Shown: in pieces, positions 30,201 through 42,732 of the stretch | How the letters are laid out: each line of letters opens with the position of its first letter | How positions within the stretch are numbered: the stretch's first letter is position 1 | From: Symbiodinium natans | Lineage: Eukaryota; Sar; Dinophyceae; Suessiales; Symbiodiniaceae | DNA: 48,654 bases | Assembly: GCA_905221605.1 (NCBI GenBank) | Contig: CAJNDS010000838.1 | Location: 12,501 to 61,154 of the forward strand | Direction of reading: 5' to 3' | Notes under the pieces: generated by a model | Databases searched by the model: none | What the model saw: only the letters and a program-made list of their open reading frames with translations | What the model was told of the DNA's origin: nothing | Translations under genes and position numbers: made by a program

Positions 30201-31771
30201 CAACCCGAATCGTCATCGTCCAAGTCTAAAGATTGCTTCAAACACGACGACGCAGCCTCTGCCAATTTCTTTTGCTGATTTGCCGTCGGGGCCTTGCACT
30301 CCATGGAATTTTCTTGGCGTACACCCTTCTCCTGGAGTCATCCCGAATGTGAATCTTTCTGCTAATGGAATGCATGCAGCGCAACTCGCAAACTGCAAGA
30401 CGAGTCGCAGCAAAATGAATGTTGACTTTTTTTTCTCCGAGACGTCCAGACGGAAGCAGCCACACTCGTGTAACCTCGGGCCGCATGTAGTCGAGTCGTC
30501 TCTCTAGATTTGCAGGAAAGTCTTAGCAACCCTACACCCTAAACCCGAAACCCTAAACGCTAAACCCAAAACCCAAAACCCTAAACCCTAAACCGCTCCA
30601 GGTGCTTCTGTGCGCTTGGAACAAGCAGACACGGGATGCGGTCGTGACGCATCTCCCCCCCCCCCCGCTCTCTGCAAAAACCTGGGACCCCCCCCCCCCC
30701 CTCCCCTTTTTTCTTAGGCCTTTCCCAGAAACCCTCCTTCCCGTTCAAAATTTAGAATTTTCAGCTCAGGCGCAAAGCCAGCCTCAGATCCATCGAGATT
30801 GTTAGCCAGGATTTGATCCTTGAAGACAGCGGGGTTGGCCACAGCAGCGTCCCAAGCTCTTTTTGCAGCCAGGTCGTCCAGTCCTTACACAACTCACACT
30901 GCCGAAAATACTTGTTCATTCTGCCTGCCATTGCTTGCCAGTGATTTCAGCGAGACACTGTGATAGGATGGGCATTCCTTCGTGAACCAATCAATATATT
31001 CGGACTGGCATAGTGGAATTCTGCCAGCTTGATTTTCCAACCTTTCACACAACTCACACGACAGCAACAAGGAAGCACACTTGAACTTGCACGGCTACAT
31101 CGTCTATAGATTGGCCTGTTGCCCGCCGAAGATGAAGTGATCACCTTCGTGAAATCGAATTGGTTCCTCCGTTTTCCTTGTCGGTTTGGCTTGGGGCACC
31201 TTGGCTGACTACAACGACTACTACGCTTCTTTTCAGCCAGCTGGCCGAAAGACACATAAACACCACGCCACCTACGCCTACCACTACCAACAACATCTGA
31301 ATTGTTTACTGATCTTTTCCCAGACTGCGTTGCGGTGAAGTCCTTCAGATGCTGAACAAAGCCGGGCTTGTCGTCGCGTTCCATCCCCTCTAAGCGAGCC
31401 TTCAGTGGCTCGGGTTCCTGTTGCGATTCACCAAGCCCCTTTGCCTTGGCAGCCTTCTCCGCAGCCACCTGATCAACGAGGGCTGCTTGTTTGTACAGCG
31501 CCACCCGATCTGCCGCGTGATCGGCACATAGTTGAATTTCCCTTAGGCTCTCCACTGCACTGCGCCGAGCAATTTTATCAAGCGGACAAGTGCAGTGTGA
31601 CTCAGCGCTAGTTCTTAATCCAGCGACGGGTTACAGAGCTGGCTTGTACGTCAACTCGACATTGCACACTGCGCAGGTAGTCTGCAGCCAGGGAGGCGCG
31701 CTGCTGGTGGACTGGCACCCGTCACTTGCCAGCGCCAGTCCCAGTGCCGGATCAACGTCTGGCTGGGCCAT
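25282..31771 (-). CDS. Gene E: multi-exon coiled-coil, repeat-bearing nuclear-type protein
   Basis: The start may be MAQPDVDPALGLALASDG at 31,771, just before a TTCAVCNVEL Cys pair. Further exon candidates lie at about 31,555-31,313, 30,880-30,718 and 30,304-29,173. The last is a long Lys/Glu/Ala coiled coil ending in the basic NRANKRRRKGPK. Others are at 29,165-29,050, 29,005-28,680, 28,630-28,360 and 28,300-28,040, the last with LLPGDLLYVPACSLTVER, a cupin/JmjC-like strand turn. Next come 27,974-27,430, then the 168-bp repeats, and a Lys/Ala-rich tail to the stop at 25,282. Near 29,175 the frame changes at a run of five G, consistent with a one-base loss. It may be two genes. Function unknown; a nuclear or chromatin role is only a guess from the basic segments. 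Confidence 0.4.
25760..26830 (-). repeat. 168-bp tandem repeat, in-frame exon-intron module
   Basis: Near-identical junctions recur at 26,081, 26,249, 26,417 and 26,586 (periods 168, 168, 169), with diverged copies on both sides. Each unit encodes about 56 residues including AEAEQIAQSGTVPIPT. It can also be read as a 116-bp exon plus a mini-intron of about 52 bp running GTGTGTTTTG...CATCAG. Both readings keep frame. Confidence 0.75.
27211..27415 (-). repeat. (CA)n/(CCCACA)n microsatellite in an intron of gene E
   Basis: CA dinucleotides alternate with CCCACA and CACACC blocks. Cys/Val/Gly and His/Thr open frames here are artefacts. A C run of 17 also lies at 25,360-25,375, and C runs at 30,655-30,706. 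Confidence 0.9.
30537..30597 (-). repeat. Telomere-like array inside the TIR element
   Basis: On the minus strand it starts GTTTAGGG directly after GGAGCG, the same donor context (GCG, then GTTTAGGG) as the exons at 18,766 and 17,485. Confidence 0.85.
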
Positions 31772-31993
31772 TCTAACAGCTAAAACTCCAGGCAAGCTGC
31801 AACTGCAGAGATCTTGAACCTGCTGTGTTGAATTCGTAACAACTGCGGAAGCTGCAACTGCAAGGCCCACAACACTGCAAGCTCAGGCCGAATTTCAAGC
31901 TACAGTTTTCCAATGCGCGACAGGGTGTCCTGGCCTAGCCGAATTAGAATGGTCTCATAGTCTCACGCCACACATGCCTCACGCTGGCCTTAC

Positions 31994-34900
31994 CTGAATG
32001 CTGACCAGAATGGCGGACCATACTGCGCCAATGACTGCAGCATGCATTGCCTCTGAGCTGGACAACACACGTGCAGACTGTCAAAGCCTAAACCCTAGGC
32101 CCTAAACCCTACACCCTGTACGCCCTAAAACCTAAACCCTGGCCATAAACCCAGAATCAAGCAAGTAACATTTCCAGCAACGCGTCGCATCTCCGTCGCC
32201 TTCATGAAGGAAAAATCTGTTGTGGGATACAATTGGTCGCCTGCGTGGGACATGTATTGGCAATGGCCCATAGCATGGAGCGTCTCCTCAGATCACGGAC
32301 CATCAACAACCAGGTCTGCACGGCAGCACGTGCATGAGTTGAGTCAGGCGTCTTTGTCTGTCATGTAGCGCTCCTTCTGGTTGCGGTCGGGGCTGTCCGG
32401 CAAAAGAAGCCACATACAGCCCGTCCGGAGAAGCGTGGGCAAGTATGTGGACGCCACCGCCCGGGACTGTGGGTTTTGGTTGAGGTTTGCCACCACACTT
32501 TCAGCACCTGCCAGGTAGGCAGCCCAGGCGCGGCAAGAGAAAAAGCAAATATGGCTATGGGCAACACATGCCACAGATGCACCTCTGGAAAAGGCTTTCA
32601 AAACCTTTGCGTGTTTTCGGAACCCCTCCAGCCAGCAGGGCTTGGCTCCTCAGCGCAAGTCTCCAATCAACATGAGTGACACGAACGAACTCACTGGCAC
32701 ATGGCACACGGCACACGGGCAGTCCTGACAAAGTCTCCGCAAACGTCGATGCTCCTGGCTTGCGCGCCTTCTCAGCAGCCTGGACGCGTAAAGCAGAAAC
32801 CTCTTCCTCAGGGTCGCCAGTGCAGAGCGTTAAAATGCTTGTCTGAATCTGAATCAGCCACTACCAAACGACACACCACCGTACACCCGCATAGGTCTTC
32901 TGACATGTGTCCTTCGGTGCCATAAACAAAGCGCTCACTGGAAGGACGCATTTCCTGAACATTGTTGTCAATGCCTCCTGAAATCGCACCAGCGTGACAG
33001 CATCACGCCTGGTAAGTACCGTGTACAACCGTGGCCGGAACAGCGGCCATCCTAGCTGATGCGGGCTCAGCAGAAGTGGTCGCCCTTGGTCATCCACAAC
33101 CTCCTGGATGTCATAGTCCGGCAGCCAGCGTCGAAACAGGTCGCGGTTGAAGGCCGATGTACATTCATGTACCATGATCGCCTGACGAATCGAAGTACTT
33201 TGTGCGGCGGTGGCTGTGGTGGCTCCGAACTACGAACCCAGTCAACTTGGCGCCCCGTGCCTCGCGGCATATAACGCGCTCGGCTAACCAGATGCTTAGA
33301 CTTTCAGTAGAGGCTCCCCAGAGACCTTGCATCGCCTCGAAAAGGTGTTACAAAAAACACAACGTCACGAGTCACACAAGTCACAACGGCTGGCCCCACA
33401 AACAAATCGGTAAGATTCGGTCTCCAAACTTCGAGACGTCCACGCAAACGGTCCCGGCAGACGCCACGTGCAACTGCTGCGCATCGCTAGGCTGTGCAAG
33501 TAGGCCCACAGGAGTAGGGCACTGCCTGGGAGTAGCCCTTCCCTTGGCCTTCGCTTTCACCCTCTTGCCCTTCGTTTTTGCATGTGCAGCAGGCTCAGCC
33601 TGCTCAGCAGGCATCTCCGCGGGATGCGCGCAGCATGCGGCTGAAGTCTGCCAAATCTTGGGCACGTCTGACAGCAAGAACTCCATAAACCTGCTAAACA
33701 GGAGCTCGCCGTACAGAGAAGTCAGCCTTTGCTTTTCTGCCGCAATATCATCGTCCATGTCCATCTCACCTGAGCACACGGCAAGCGCATCAACCAAATT
33801 CAAAGTAATCAGAGTGAGTAAAAACACCCGCGCAAACAGCACAAACAGTTGCTGCTCCAGTCTTTCCAGTCACTGGTGGCGGTGTCCAACTCCATCTTAG
33901 TGTCAGAGCGAATCTTTGCCATTTTTAGCAAGGCCCACGGCTGCAGCCGCTCTTCCAGCGACGTATGCACATGGGAGCCACTCAACTCCTTCCAGCCAGA
34001 ACAGCAGATCTCTGACTAGACAAAAGGGATTGATTACACTGCAAATTCCAAGAGCCAACATCTACGCTCCTTGCGCCTTCCACACAGCAAGCGCTGGGCA
34101 CACTGGTCATGGTCACACTCGGACTCGCACGTGTAAGAAAAGTTGCACGCTGACGCTGACGCTGCTTGGCCGCCTGTCGGTTGGTCCCGAAGTCTCAAAC
34201 ACTTGCCTCAACTCCAGCCAACCCCTTAAAGAAACTTATACTTAATCAATCGAAGGAGCCTGGCAAGTTCACTGGCAAGGCGTTGCGCAGAGAACGAAGG
34301 GATTGTTGCAGAGTTATGGACGCAGTCCCCACGCCGGAGAAGGCATGACAGTGTCTGATGCCCCCCAGTGACAGCAAACTGCTGAAGTTTTTTGCATGTT
34401 CTTCTGACAAGCTGCACTGCCTAAGAAGCGTATCGGCGTAAGTATCTGGCCATCTGAACAGCTGCTCATAGCTAGCAGGGCCATCAGGCCAAGATGCCAA
34501 GGCAGCCTGTCTGGCTGCAATCGATGCATTCCGCAGACCATCCAATTCTGACTTGTGTCCAGCGCAGCCGGAAGCTAAAAGCACATCCTCTGCGAGTCTG
34601 AGACAGAGAGAAAACAAAAACAGGCCGCTTCCCTGTCCCAGGTCCGTAGGTCCTCACCATCGCCGTCGCTGTCAGAATGCCCCGAAGCTGCTGCAGAGGG
34701 CGTCGGCAATGCCTGGCAATTCATTCGCTAGCAAGCAAGCGCTGTCTTTTATGAAAACCCAAAAGCCTAAACCCTAAGCTCTAAAACCCTAAAACCATAT
34801 AACCCGAAACCCTAAACCCTAAACCCTAAACCCTAAACCCTAAACCCTAAACCCTAAACCCTAAACCGTGGCTGTGTGTGTGTGTGTGTGTTGTGTGTTG

Positions 34901-35132
34901 TGTGTGTTGTGTGTGTTGTGTGTGTTGTGTGTGTTGCGTGTGTTGTGTGTGTTGTGTGTGTTGTGTGCGTTGTGTGTGTGTGTGTTGTGTGTGTGTGTGT
35001 GTGTGTGTTGTGTGTGTGTGTGGTGTGTGTGTGTGTGTGTGTGTGTTGTGTGTGTGTGTGGTTGTGTGTGTGTGTGTGGTGTGTGTGTGGTGTGTCTGTG
35101 TGTGTGTGGGTGTGGGTGTGTGTGGTGTGGGT

Positions 35133-35192
<60 letters not shown>

Positions 35193-35541
35193 GTCTGTGT
35201 CTGTTGTGAGTGTCTCTGTGTGTGTGTCTGTGTTGTGTGTGTGTGTGTCTGTGTGTGTCTGTGTGTGTGTGTGCTCTGACTGGTGCTGTGGGTGTGGCTG
35301 TGTGGGTGTGGGTGTGGGTGTGTGTGTGTGTGTCTGTTTGTGTGTACAAGTCTACGCCCTGCACCGGTCCCGGCGCCCCTGCCTCAGGCAGGACTTTGTC
35401 ACCGCCAGAATCACCAGACTTGCCCACGGCGGGAGACGGCGAGTCAGAGTCGGACGAACTGCTGTTGCTGCTGCTGCTGCTGCTTTTGCTGATGGACACA
35501 GAGTCAGAGCAGTCAGAGTCAGCTTTCCGCTTGACCGACAT
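31994..35541 (-). CDS. Gene D: cytosine-5 DNA methyltransferase-like, about ten exons
   Basis: The probable start MSVKRKADSDCSDSVSISKS (ATG 35,541) opens a Ser/Asp-rich tail. Motif I is FSGVGTAS (34,318-34,341). Motif IV is probably AGTVCVDVS (about 33,430-33,455), where Val-Cys replaces Pro-Cys but the nucleophile Cys is kept; LWGASTESLSIWLAER follows. Motif VI is VHECT in place of the usual ENV. Motif VIII is QLGWPLFRPRLYTVLTRR (about 33,060). A late exon has VANLNQNPQSR and LLRTGCMWLL. Motif X is GN at 32,170 joined to AMHAAVIGAVWS at 32,050 across a GT-AG intron. Clear borders: 33,769 acceptor, 33,181 acceptor, 32,507 acceptor, 32,170 donor, exon 31,994-32,050. Whether it methylates DNA is unproven. 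The 3' end after 31,994 is uncertain and may overlap the start of gene E. Confidence 0.7.
32083..32150 (-). repeat. Telomere-like heptamers in the methyltransferase motif-X intron
   Basis: Degenerate TTTAGGG units on the transcript strand, within the intron 32,051-32,169 that splits Gly-Asn from Ala-Met-His. Confidence 0.75.
34760..34866 (-). repeat. Telomere-like array in a methyltransferase intron
   Basis: About ten near-perfect units. On the minus strand it starts GTTTAGGG after GCCACG and directly abuts the (TG)n tract. Confidence 0.9.
34868..35345 (+). repeat. (TG)n/(TGTGT) microsatellite
   Basis: About 480 bp of GT with TTGTG interruptions, within the first intron of the methyltransferase-like gene. 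The long Cys/Val open frames on the plus strand are artefacts. Confidence 0.95.
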
Positions 35542-35689
35542 TGCGTCCAGTATCCACGTTCTGAACACTACGGCCAGCGCGTTTTGGCAGGCACGGTGGC
35601 ATATCAGAAGCACCGCCGCCCAGCAATCTGGGACCATCTTTCGAGAACATTGCCCTCTCCATTCCCCCCCAACTGGCCCAACTCCAACT

Positions 35690-36560
35690 CCAACCATAGC
35701 ATGCCTTCCCCCCACTGGATGCCCCCCCCCCCTCCCCGCTCAAAAAAAAAAAAAACTCATCACGACCACCGACATGGGGTTTTAGACCGATCGCCCCTTC
35801 CCCCTCCCCCCTTCACCCCTCCCCGACGTTGCGGCGGCAGCCGCCGATTTTTTTTCTCCTTGAAAAAATTTTTCCTTGAAAAACAAATTTTTCCCGGCCA
35901 AATTTTTTAGAAAAATTTTGCCCGGAAAAAAATTTTTTGCCGCGACGTCATGCAGCGTTTCGGTCAAAAAACGAACATTTTGCTTATAAAAGAGCGAAAA
36001 CCTGCACAAGATCCCAGAAAAATCGCCAAATCTTCGACAGGTTTTCCATCGTTTCTATGCAAAAACGTCAATTTTTGCCAGAAACGCCGCATGACTTCGT
36101 GGCAAAAAAAATTTTTCCGGGCAAAATTTTTCTAAAAAATTTGGCCGGGAAAAAATTTTTTTCAAGGAAAAAATTTGGCGGCTGCCGCCGCAGCGTCGGG
36201 GAGAGGTGAAGGGAGGCTCTGACTTGCTCAGGACCAATTTTTTCCGGGCAAATTTTTTCTAAAACATTTGGCCGGGAAAAAAATTTTTTTCAAGGAAAAA
36301 ATTTGGCGGCTGCCGCCGCAGCGTCGGGGAGAGGTGAAGGGAGGCTCTGACTTGCTCAGGACCAATTTCTTCCGGGCAAAATTTTTCTAAAACATTCGGC
36401 CGGGGAAGTTTTTTTTCAAGGAGAAAAAAATTGGCGGCTGCCGCCGCAGCGTCGGGGAGAGGTGAAGGGAGGCTCTGACTTGCTCAGGACCAATTTTTTC
36501 CGAGCAAAATTTTTCTAAAAAATTTGGCAGGGGAAAATTTTTTTCAAGACAAACTGCACC
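35690..36560. repeat. AT-rich foldback with 128-bp tandem repeat
   Basis: Arms at about 35,815-35,965 and 36,075-36,215 are inverted copies (GTCATGCAGCGTTTC against GAAACGCCGCATGAC at the inner ends). Beyond the right arm a 128-bp unit repeats (the GCTGCCGCCG landmark at 36,181, 36,309 and 36,437). Each unit has AATTTTT/AAAAATT runs, GGCCGGG and a GGCGGCTGCCGCC core. It is probably a non-autonomous foldback element in the spacer between genes C and D. Confidence 0.8.
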
Positions 36561-36949
36561 ATGACCAAACGTTCATGGCCACGGCGGCATAGCGTCGCTT
36601 CTTTTATGTAATGGACTTACGGGCCGTAGGTAAGGGCGTAGTTTCCTACACCTTCGGACTTACGGGCGTGTTGTGCACGCTACAGCTACACCTGTGCTCA
36701 ATTAACTTCATCACATCTTTCCCTTCGACGCTTCCTCCTCCAAACCCGCAACCCCTCCCTCACCCGCCCCACCCTCCCCCCCGCCCGCCGTGCAACCTTT
36801 CCTGGTCTTCTGCTGCGCAGAGTCGTCAGAATTCATCATCACTAGCATCCGCTCCACCTTAGCTGCCGGCAAGGCAGATATGGCTACATTGGCTACATCT
36901 CAACAACAACCAAGTTCAAACAAGGTTAAACATCCGAGCCACGGCCACG

Positions 36950-38996
36950 GTTCAAAGCACAATAACGCTCAATCTGTGCCTCCAGCTGGTTCTTGTCACC
37001 CAGACGGTCTGCGTCGCGCGGTGGAACCTTACAAACAAATCGCCTAGACCGTCAAACTCACCACACTTACACGCCAGCATGACTGATTGCAAGTGCGCGC
37101 GAAACGAGGCAGGTGACCAATGAAACATGCCTTCGGCGAAGCTCTTCTTGAGTCTCACCAGGGCCCTGCATCATCGTGGTGCCTAGACATGGCTCACGAA
37201 TAAAGGCTCGGAAGCAAACACCTCCATAAGCCACCCTGAAATACAACCATAATTGCTTGCCGGGCCTTGAAATATCCACCAGAAAAGTCTGTGTAGAACA
37301 ACTGTTTCCGATGGCTGATTTAGTTGCATGGATTTACCGCAAGAACGCTTCACGATGGTCTTGCGCCCATTAGCATCTGTCTCTTCCTGCGCATAGGAGT
37401 GAAGAGGACACTTGACATAGAATAGTTCCTTGGCAACTTGGCACCAAGCAGCTGCAACCATTGACATGAGTCGACGCCTGTGAGACAAACAACCACATTG
37501 CACACATACAGCCACACTGCACATCCGAGCTGCCCGATCTTCTCGTTTGACGATGCAGAAGAATCCAACAAACACAGTTGTGGGATTAAGAACAGAGCTG
37601 TACGTGCCACGAGGCTCGCGCTGCATGTTCAGCACTTGTGAGCCTATCCCGGAAGTAGCAGCTGCATCGTCAGTCTCCAAGGGGCTGTCGCTGTCAAAGG
37701 GTCCATCTTCCGACTCAGCATCCTCAATCCCCTGACGGGCCATGGCTGCTTGAACAGCAGCCTCAATAGAAGGTGGCGTTGGTGGCGTTGGTGGCGTGGG
37801 AGAATCTGAGTCGCATTTCTGGTCTCCTGCGCGTGGGGCACAAACACATCGACAGTCGCGAGGCACACGAGTCACGCGAGGTACGCATGCCTTCAGCAGC
37901 TGGTTCAGCAGGACGTGCTGGCGAGGCAATTTCAGTACCGGCCACCTGCCAGCAACACACAGCAGCAAACAGCATCTCTTTAACTACGCTGCGCGGGCGC
38001 AGGATTCGAAGCCAGCCTGGCCTCATCCTCGGACATGTCTCGCCCTGCGCAGCCACTTTGAATGGCTCACTGCGAGGCGCCTTATCAAATGGACTGCGAC
38101 GCGCCTGCGACCTCGTCTGGCAAGGACTCATCGCTGTCGCTCTGGACGCGCAGCTCCGGTCCTGTGGATTGTGAGATATAATGGACACAAAAGAATGCAA
38201 GCCGCTTACTTACATCCATCTGCAAGTCTGCAAGGCATTTGTCATTGTCGCAGCAGCACAGCATCGATTCGCAGTTTCTCAGAACTTTGTACTCTCTGCT
38301 CTGTACAGGAAAAGAAGCCAGCAGCCAGAGGGCCAGAGAGCCAGAGGTTGAATCAGAAAATGCAAAGGGGGCCCAGCCTCAGCCTCCACGAACTTGTTTC
38401 CTTTTGGGGCGCGCAACCGCGGGGCGCGCAACCGCGGCACGCGCCCCACCCATGTCGGAGTCGGATGAGTCGATGTCTGACTCGGAGGCGTTCTCTTCAC
38501 GGTCACCAGAGGCGGTGGCATCGTTGGAAATGCCTGCAACTCCAGGGCTCACACTCACACCCGGTGCACCACCACTTGGCGCGGGGTCCCCCTCCGACTC
38601 CGACCGCAAAAATGACGGTGTGTCGTCGTCGGTGGCTCTGACATCGGCGTTGTCGTCGGTGGCTCGGACCTCGGCCGTCTCCGCCATCAGCGCCTCCCAC
38701 GCAGCTTCAAACTGCTCGGCCGTCACCGCGCTGCTGGCCAACATCCCGGCTGTTGGCTTAGGAGCAGCTGTCGATCCTTTTGGATAGGGAGCTCTTACGG
38801 TAGGCACTGGTCTGCTTGCTGGAGGGGTGCTTTTGGGTCTCGCGGGAGGACTCGCGCCAGGCACATGGTTTGCGGGTGTTGGAGGCGGCGGGCCCCCGGG
38901 ACGTGGCAAGCCCCCCACGGGACGCGGAAATGGCACCGACTTTGGCGCCGGAGGCACCTGGGTCGGCACCGTTGTCTGCAGCCCGAGCGCCTCCTC
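36950..38996 (-). CDS. Gene C: Pro-rich, acidic, Cys-rich multi-exon protein
   Basis: Exon 38,996-38,410 is Pro-rich, then acidic, ending in the basic RPKRKQ. A short exon of about 80 bp (38,290-38,208) encodes LRNCESMLCCCDNDKC before GTAAGT. Exons at about 38,160-37,980 and 37,830-37,550 carry TPPTPPTPP, an acidic stretch and VFVGFFCIVKREDRAARM. The one at 37,470-37,325 has FYVKCPLHS...VKRSCGKSMQ, a likely Cys/His metal site. Exons at about 37,195-37,085 and 37,160-36,985 are in different frames and only one may be used. It resembles repeat-family proteins I associate with dinoflagellate genomes; function unknown. It may act with gene A. Confidence 0.45.
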
Positions 38997-39220
38997 CTGG
39001 GTATGGCAGGGATAAGGGATCTTAACTTCTTAACACAGAAGTCGCAGTCGCAAGATTCCAAAGAAAAAGAATACTGAAACTAGTCCATGAGGCTATCCTC
39101 CTAAATTTGTAGGAAATCCAAGGAATAAGCTCGGCTTGCCTCTCGCACAACCATTGTAAGCGAGCCTCCGTGAAGCTCTGTGTCATCGCCAACCCCCGCG
39201 AAAGCTAAGGGAATCGCAGC

Positions 39221-41144
39221 TCAACAGCTTGACACAACGGCTGCGTTGCTGTCACAATTTCTACCCCTTGCAAAAGGCGACTGGTAGACTGGCAGGTCAA
39301 CATGACTGAAAACTGAATACTCAAGAACAGTCCTGCCAATAGTCTCGGTTTCTTCTTGGCCGATAGGGCGTTCGTCAGCATCTTGCGGCCACGCCCACGC
39401 CCAGGCCCTCGGCCACGCCCTCGTCCGCGGCCACTCACTGCCAGCAAGTTGCCGGATCCTGGCAAGAAGAAGCACAAAAGAATCTGCGAGCAACAGGGCC
39501 ATGCAGTGTGACCGTCCTTCATCGTCCATGTCGCTGCCGCAGAGGTCGACAGGAAGCAGATTCCGCTTCCGATGCTTGTTGTGAAAAGTTCTGTAGACCT
39601 CCGCCGTTCGACCAGGGCATACCTGGCTGATCTGCTCGATCGAGCATTCCAGCAGAGCCCTGTAGTAAGCTTCAGGCTGGAAATGGTGGAGTTCCTTAGC
39701 TCCTTTAGCGAAGATCGAGTCTGATTGCAGCAGGGCTGTCAAGTAGCACCTTCCGATGGAAGATGCGTTCGCAAGATGATAGAACACCCGCTCTGCACCT
39801 CGTCCCTCTGTGAATGGCGCTGGTCGGTCTCTCTTCTTCAAGCTGCTCAAGCAGACCCTGCGCCACCCGGCATCAGTCAGGGCGTTCATCAAGTCCATCA
39901 GCGACATGCTGTCCTGAGCAGGCGCAGGCTCGGACCTGTAAGAACAGATGGTCGAGGGAGAGTGGAGCGGCTCAGTGAGCTCCAAGTTTTTTGCTGCGGC
40001 AGGCGTCGCAGCAATCTGGTCCCCTGCGACAGTTGTTGCAAGCCCTTTCGATTGGAGCTCGTCAAAAGCGCATTGCTGATCCTCCGACATGATAAACACA
40101 GCTCCTGGTCCGGCAGCCGCCTTGGAGGGGTTGCTTGAAAACAGGGCGCCCCTGTGCAGGAGCTGCTCCAGAAGCGAAACTGCTTCCGGCGACCTCTGGT
40201 ACACTAGGCTAGGCGTTGTTGACAACCAACGCGGGTCAGCACAACAAGCAACACACACTTCAGCAGAAACTCACAGTACAAAGATGCTGAAGCGCGTGGC
40301 TGGTCGCAAATCAAAGTTGTGGACAAAACCCAGCTGCGCAGCATCTGCTTGCATTATCTTCCAAACCTGCAGACCCCGAGACAGTCTTTCGAAGGGAACA
40401 TGGGCCAGTCTCATGGCCACGGGTGCACCGGAAGGCACGACGTGCGCATGATCTGTGCTGCCAGCGCAGGGCCGGAACGTCTGAGCCAAAAAATCAAAAG
40501 ATTGCATGGGCTGCCCAGCCAATGTGTGGTGATGAAGATTGCCTGCCACCGGCTTCCAGAACACAGCGTCGCCACAATCCGTCCCCGCGCAGTCCATGTT
40601 ACTAGAGGAACTAGCCAGGTCGCCGAACACCTTCAATGCTGTCGTCAACCCTGGTGCTGGCGCGGGGCATAACGCTTGTGACAGCGTCTGGGGCTGCAGC
40701 AGGTTGCAACCATCGGCTTCTATGTCGGAAGCTGCGCTTTCTCTGTCCATGAGTGGCGCGCGTGTACGTAAATCTGCACTCTGCGCCCTTTGCAAAGGAT
40801 CGGTGATGGTTGCCAAGGGGCTTACCACATTGTCTGCCAGCAAAGACTTTGGCAAACTGAAAACCACCTTGTCTCTCTGGGCGACCTGACGACGTGCTGT
40901 CAAGTCTGCTTGTGGTATGTAAACTGGACTGACGGCTCGTTTAACGCGCCTGCCCAATGTGAGCCAGCAACACGCGGGACAAGAGGTCGGACTGTGCATT
41001 TTCTTGAGCATAACCGGTCATTGCATCTGCAGCTTCCAGCATCACATCTTCGACAACTTCGTGGGCTGCCATCTCTTCTTGCAGTCTTGCCTCAGAGTGC
41101 TGCAGGTTCGGCCAAAGACGGAACATGACAATGATCTCAGTCAA
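39221..41144 (-). CDS. Gene B: unassigned multi-exon protein
   Basis: Frame 41,144-40,945 is a Glu/Ala-rich helix (EEMAAHEVVEDVMLEAADAM). A shift near 40,945 enters the 240-codon frame ending about 40,275 (KVVFSLPKSLLADNVVSPLA). A further exon from about 40,210 to about 39,450 has QRSPEAVSLLEQLLHRGALF and ELHHFQPEAYYRALLECSIE. A GTGAGT donor follows near 39,447. Beyond that one frame holds a GRGRGRGRGPGRGRGRK run that might be an RG-rich RNA-binding tail or intronic. Not recognised. All-helical character and position between genes A and C suggest part of the same element-encoded machinery. Confidence 0.4.
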
Positions 41145-41287
41145 TCACAAGTCACTGTATTCAGCTGAAGTCTCTCGCTTGGCATGCTTCAGGACAATGT
41201 GGTCCCGGTTAAGCAGGCTTGCCAGCTGCCGTGCATTCAGCCCGTTCAAGTACTCAGAAGGCTGTAGATGCAAAAGATTCCTCAGCA

Positions 41288-42178
<891 letters not shown>

Positions 42179-42180
<2 letters not shown>

Positions 42181-42345
42181 CCATTACTACTGGGCGCCTG
42201 GCAACACCATGTTTCGAAAGCCGCTTTCACTGCGACCACGACACCGCCACTACTACTGCAACACCGCGTTTTCACGACGACAAGCAGCACCACTGCTACT
42301 GGGCGCCCGGCAACACCACGTTTCGAAACCCGCTTTCACGCTCGA
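42179..42345 (+). repeat. Imperfect duplication beside the microsatellite
   Basis: CACCATTACTACTGGGCGCC and CACCACTGCTACTGGGCGCC start about 110 bp apart, each continuing GGCAACACCA...TTTCGAAA. C-rich low-complexity DNA follows at 42,414-42,523. Confidence 0.8.
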
Positions 42346-42732
42346 TGCCGGCCACGACAGACTGGACAGCTTGAAGTTCCTTCAGCTCCAAGGACTTCAA
42401 GGCTCTAAGTTTGACCCCCCCCAACCCCAACCTCCCAACCTCCCCCAACCTCCCCAACCCCCCCCCAAACCCCCCCCAATCCTCCCCAACCCCCCCCCAA
42501 TCCCCCCCAGGCCACTCGGCTAAATATATCAACCAAACCAAGTGACTGCCGGCCGATAAAGCGCAAGATCAAGCAGTTGCTTGGAGCGCAGCTCGAACGA
42601 CAAGTACGGAAGCTTGCCAGCCGGACTGCGGCGAATCAGCCGAGTGAGAAGGCTGTGCAGGCCTTCCACGGATCGTGTCACCACGCGAACCTCATGCAAC
42701 TGCGTACCGTGTCCGCATGACTACATCACATC

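Noticed and set aside
34876-35910. 344-codon plus-strand frame rich in Cys and Val
   Set aside because: It is the (TG)n microsatellite read in frame, followed by low-complexity sequence.
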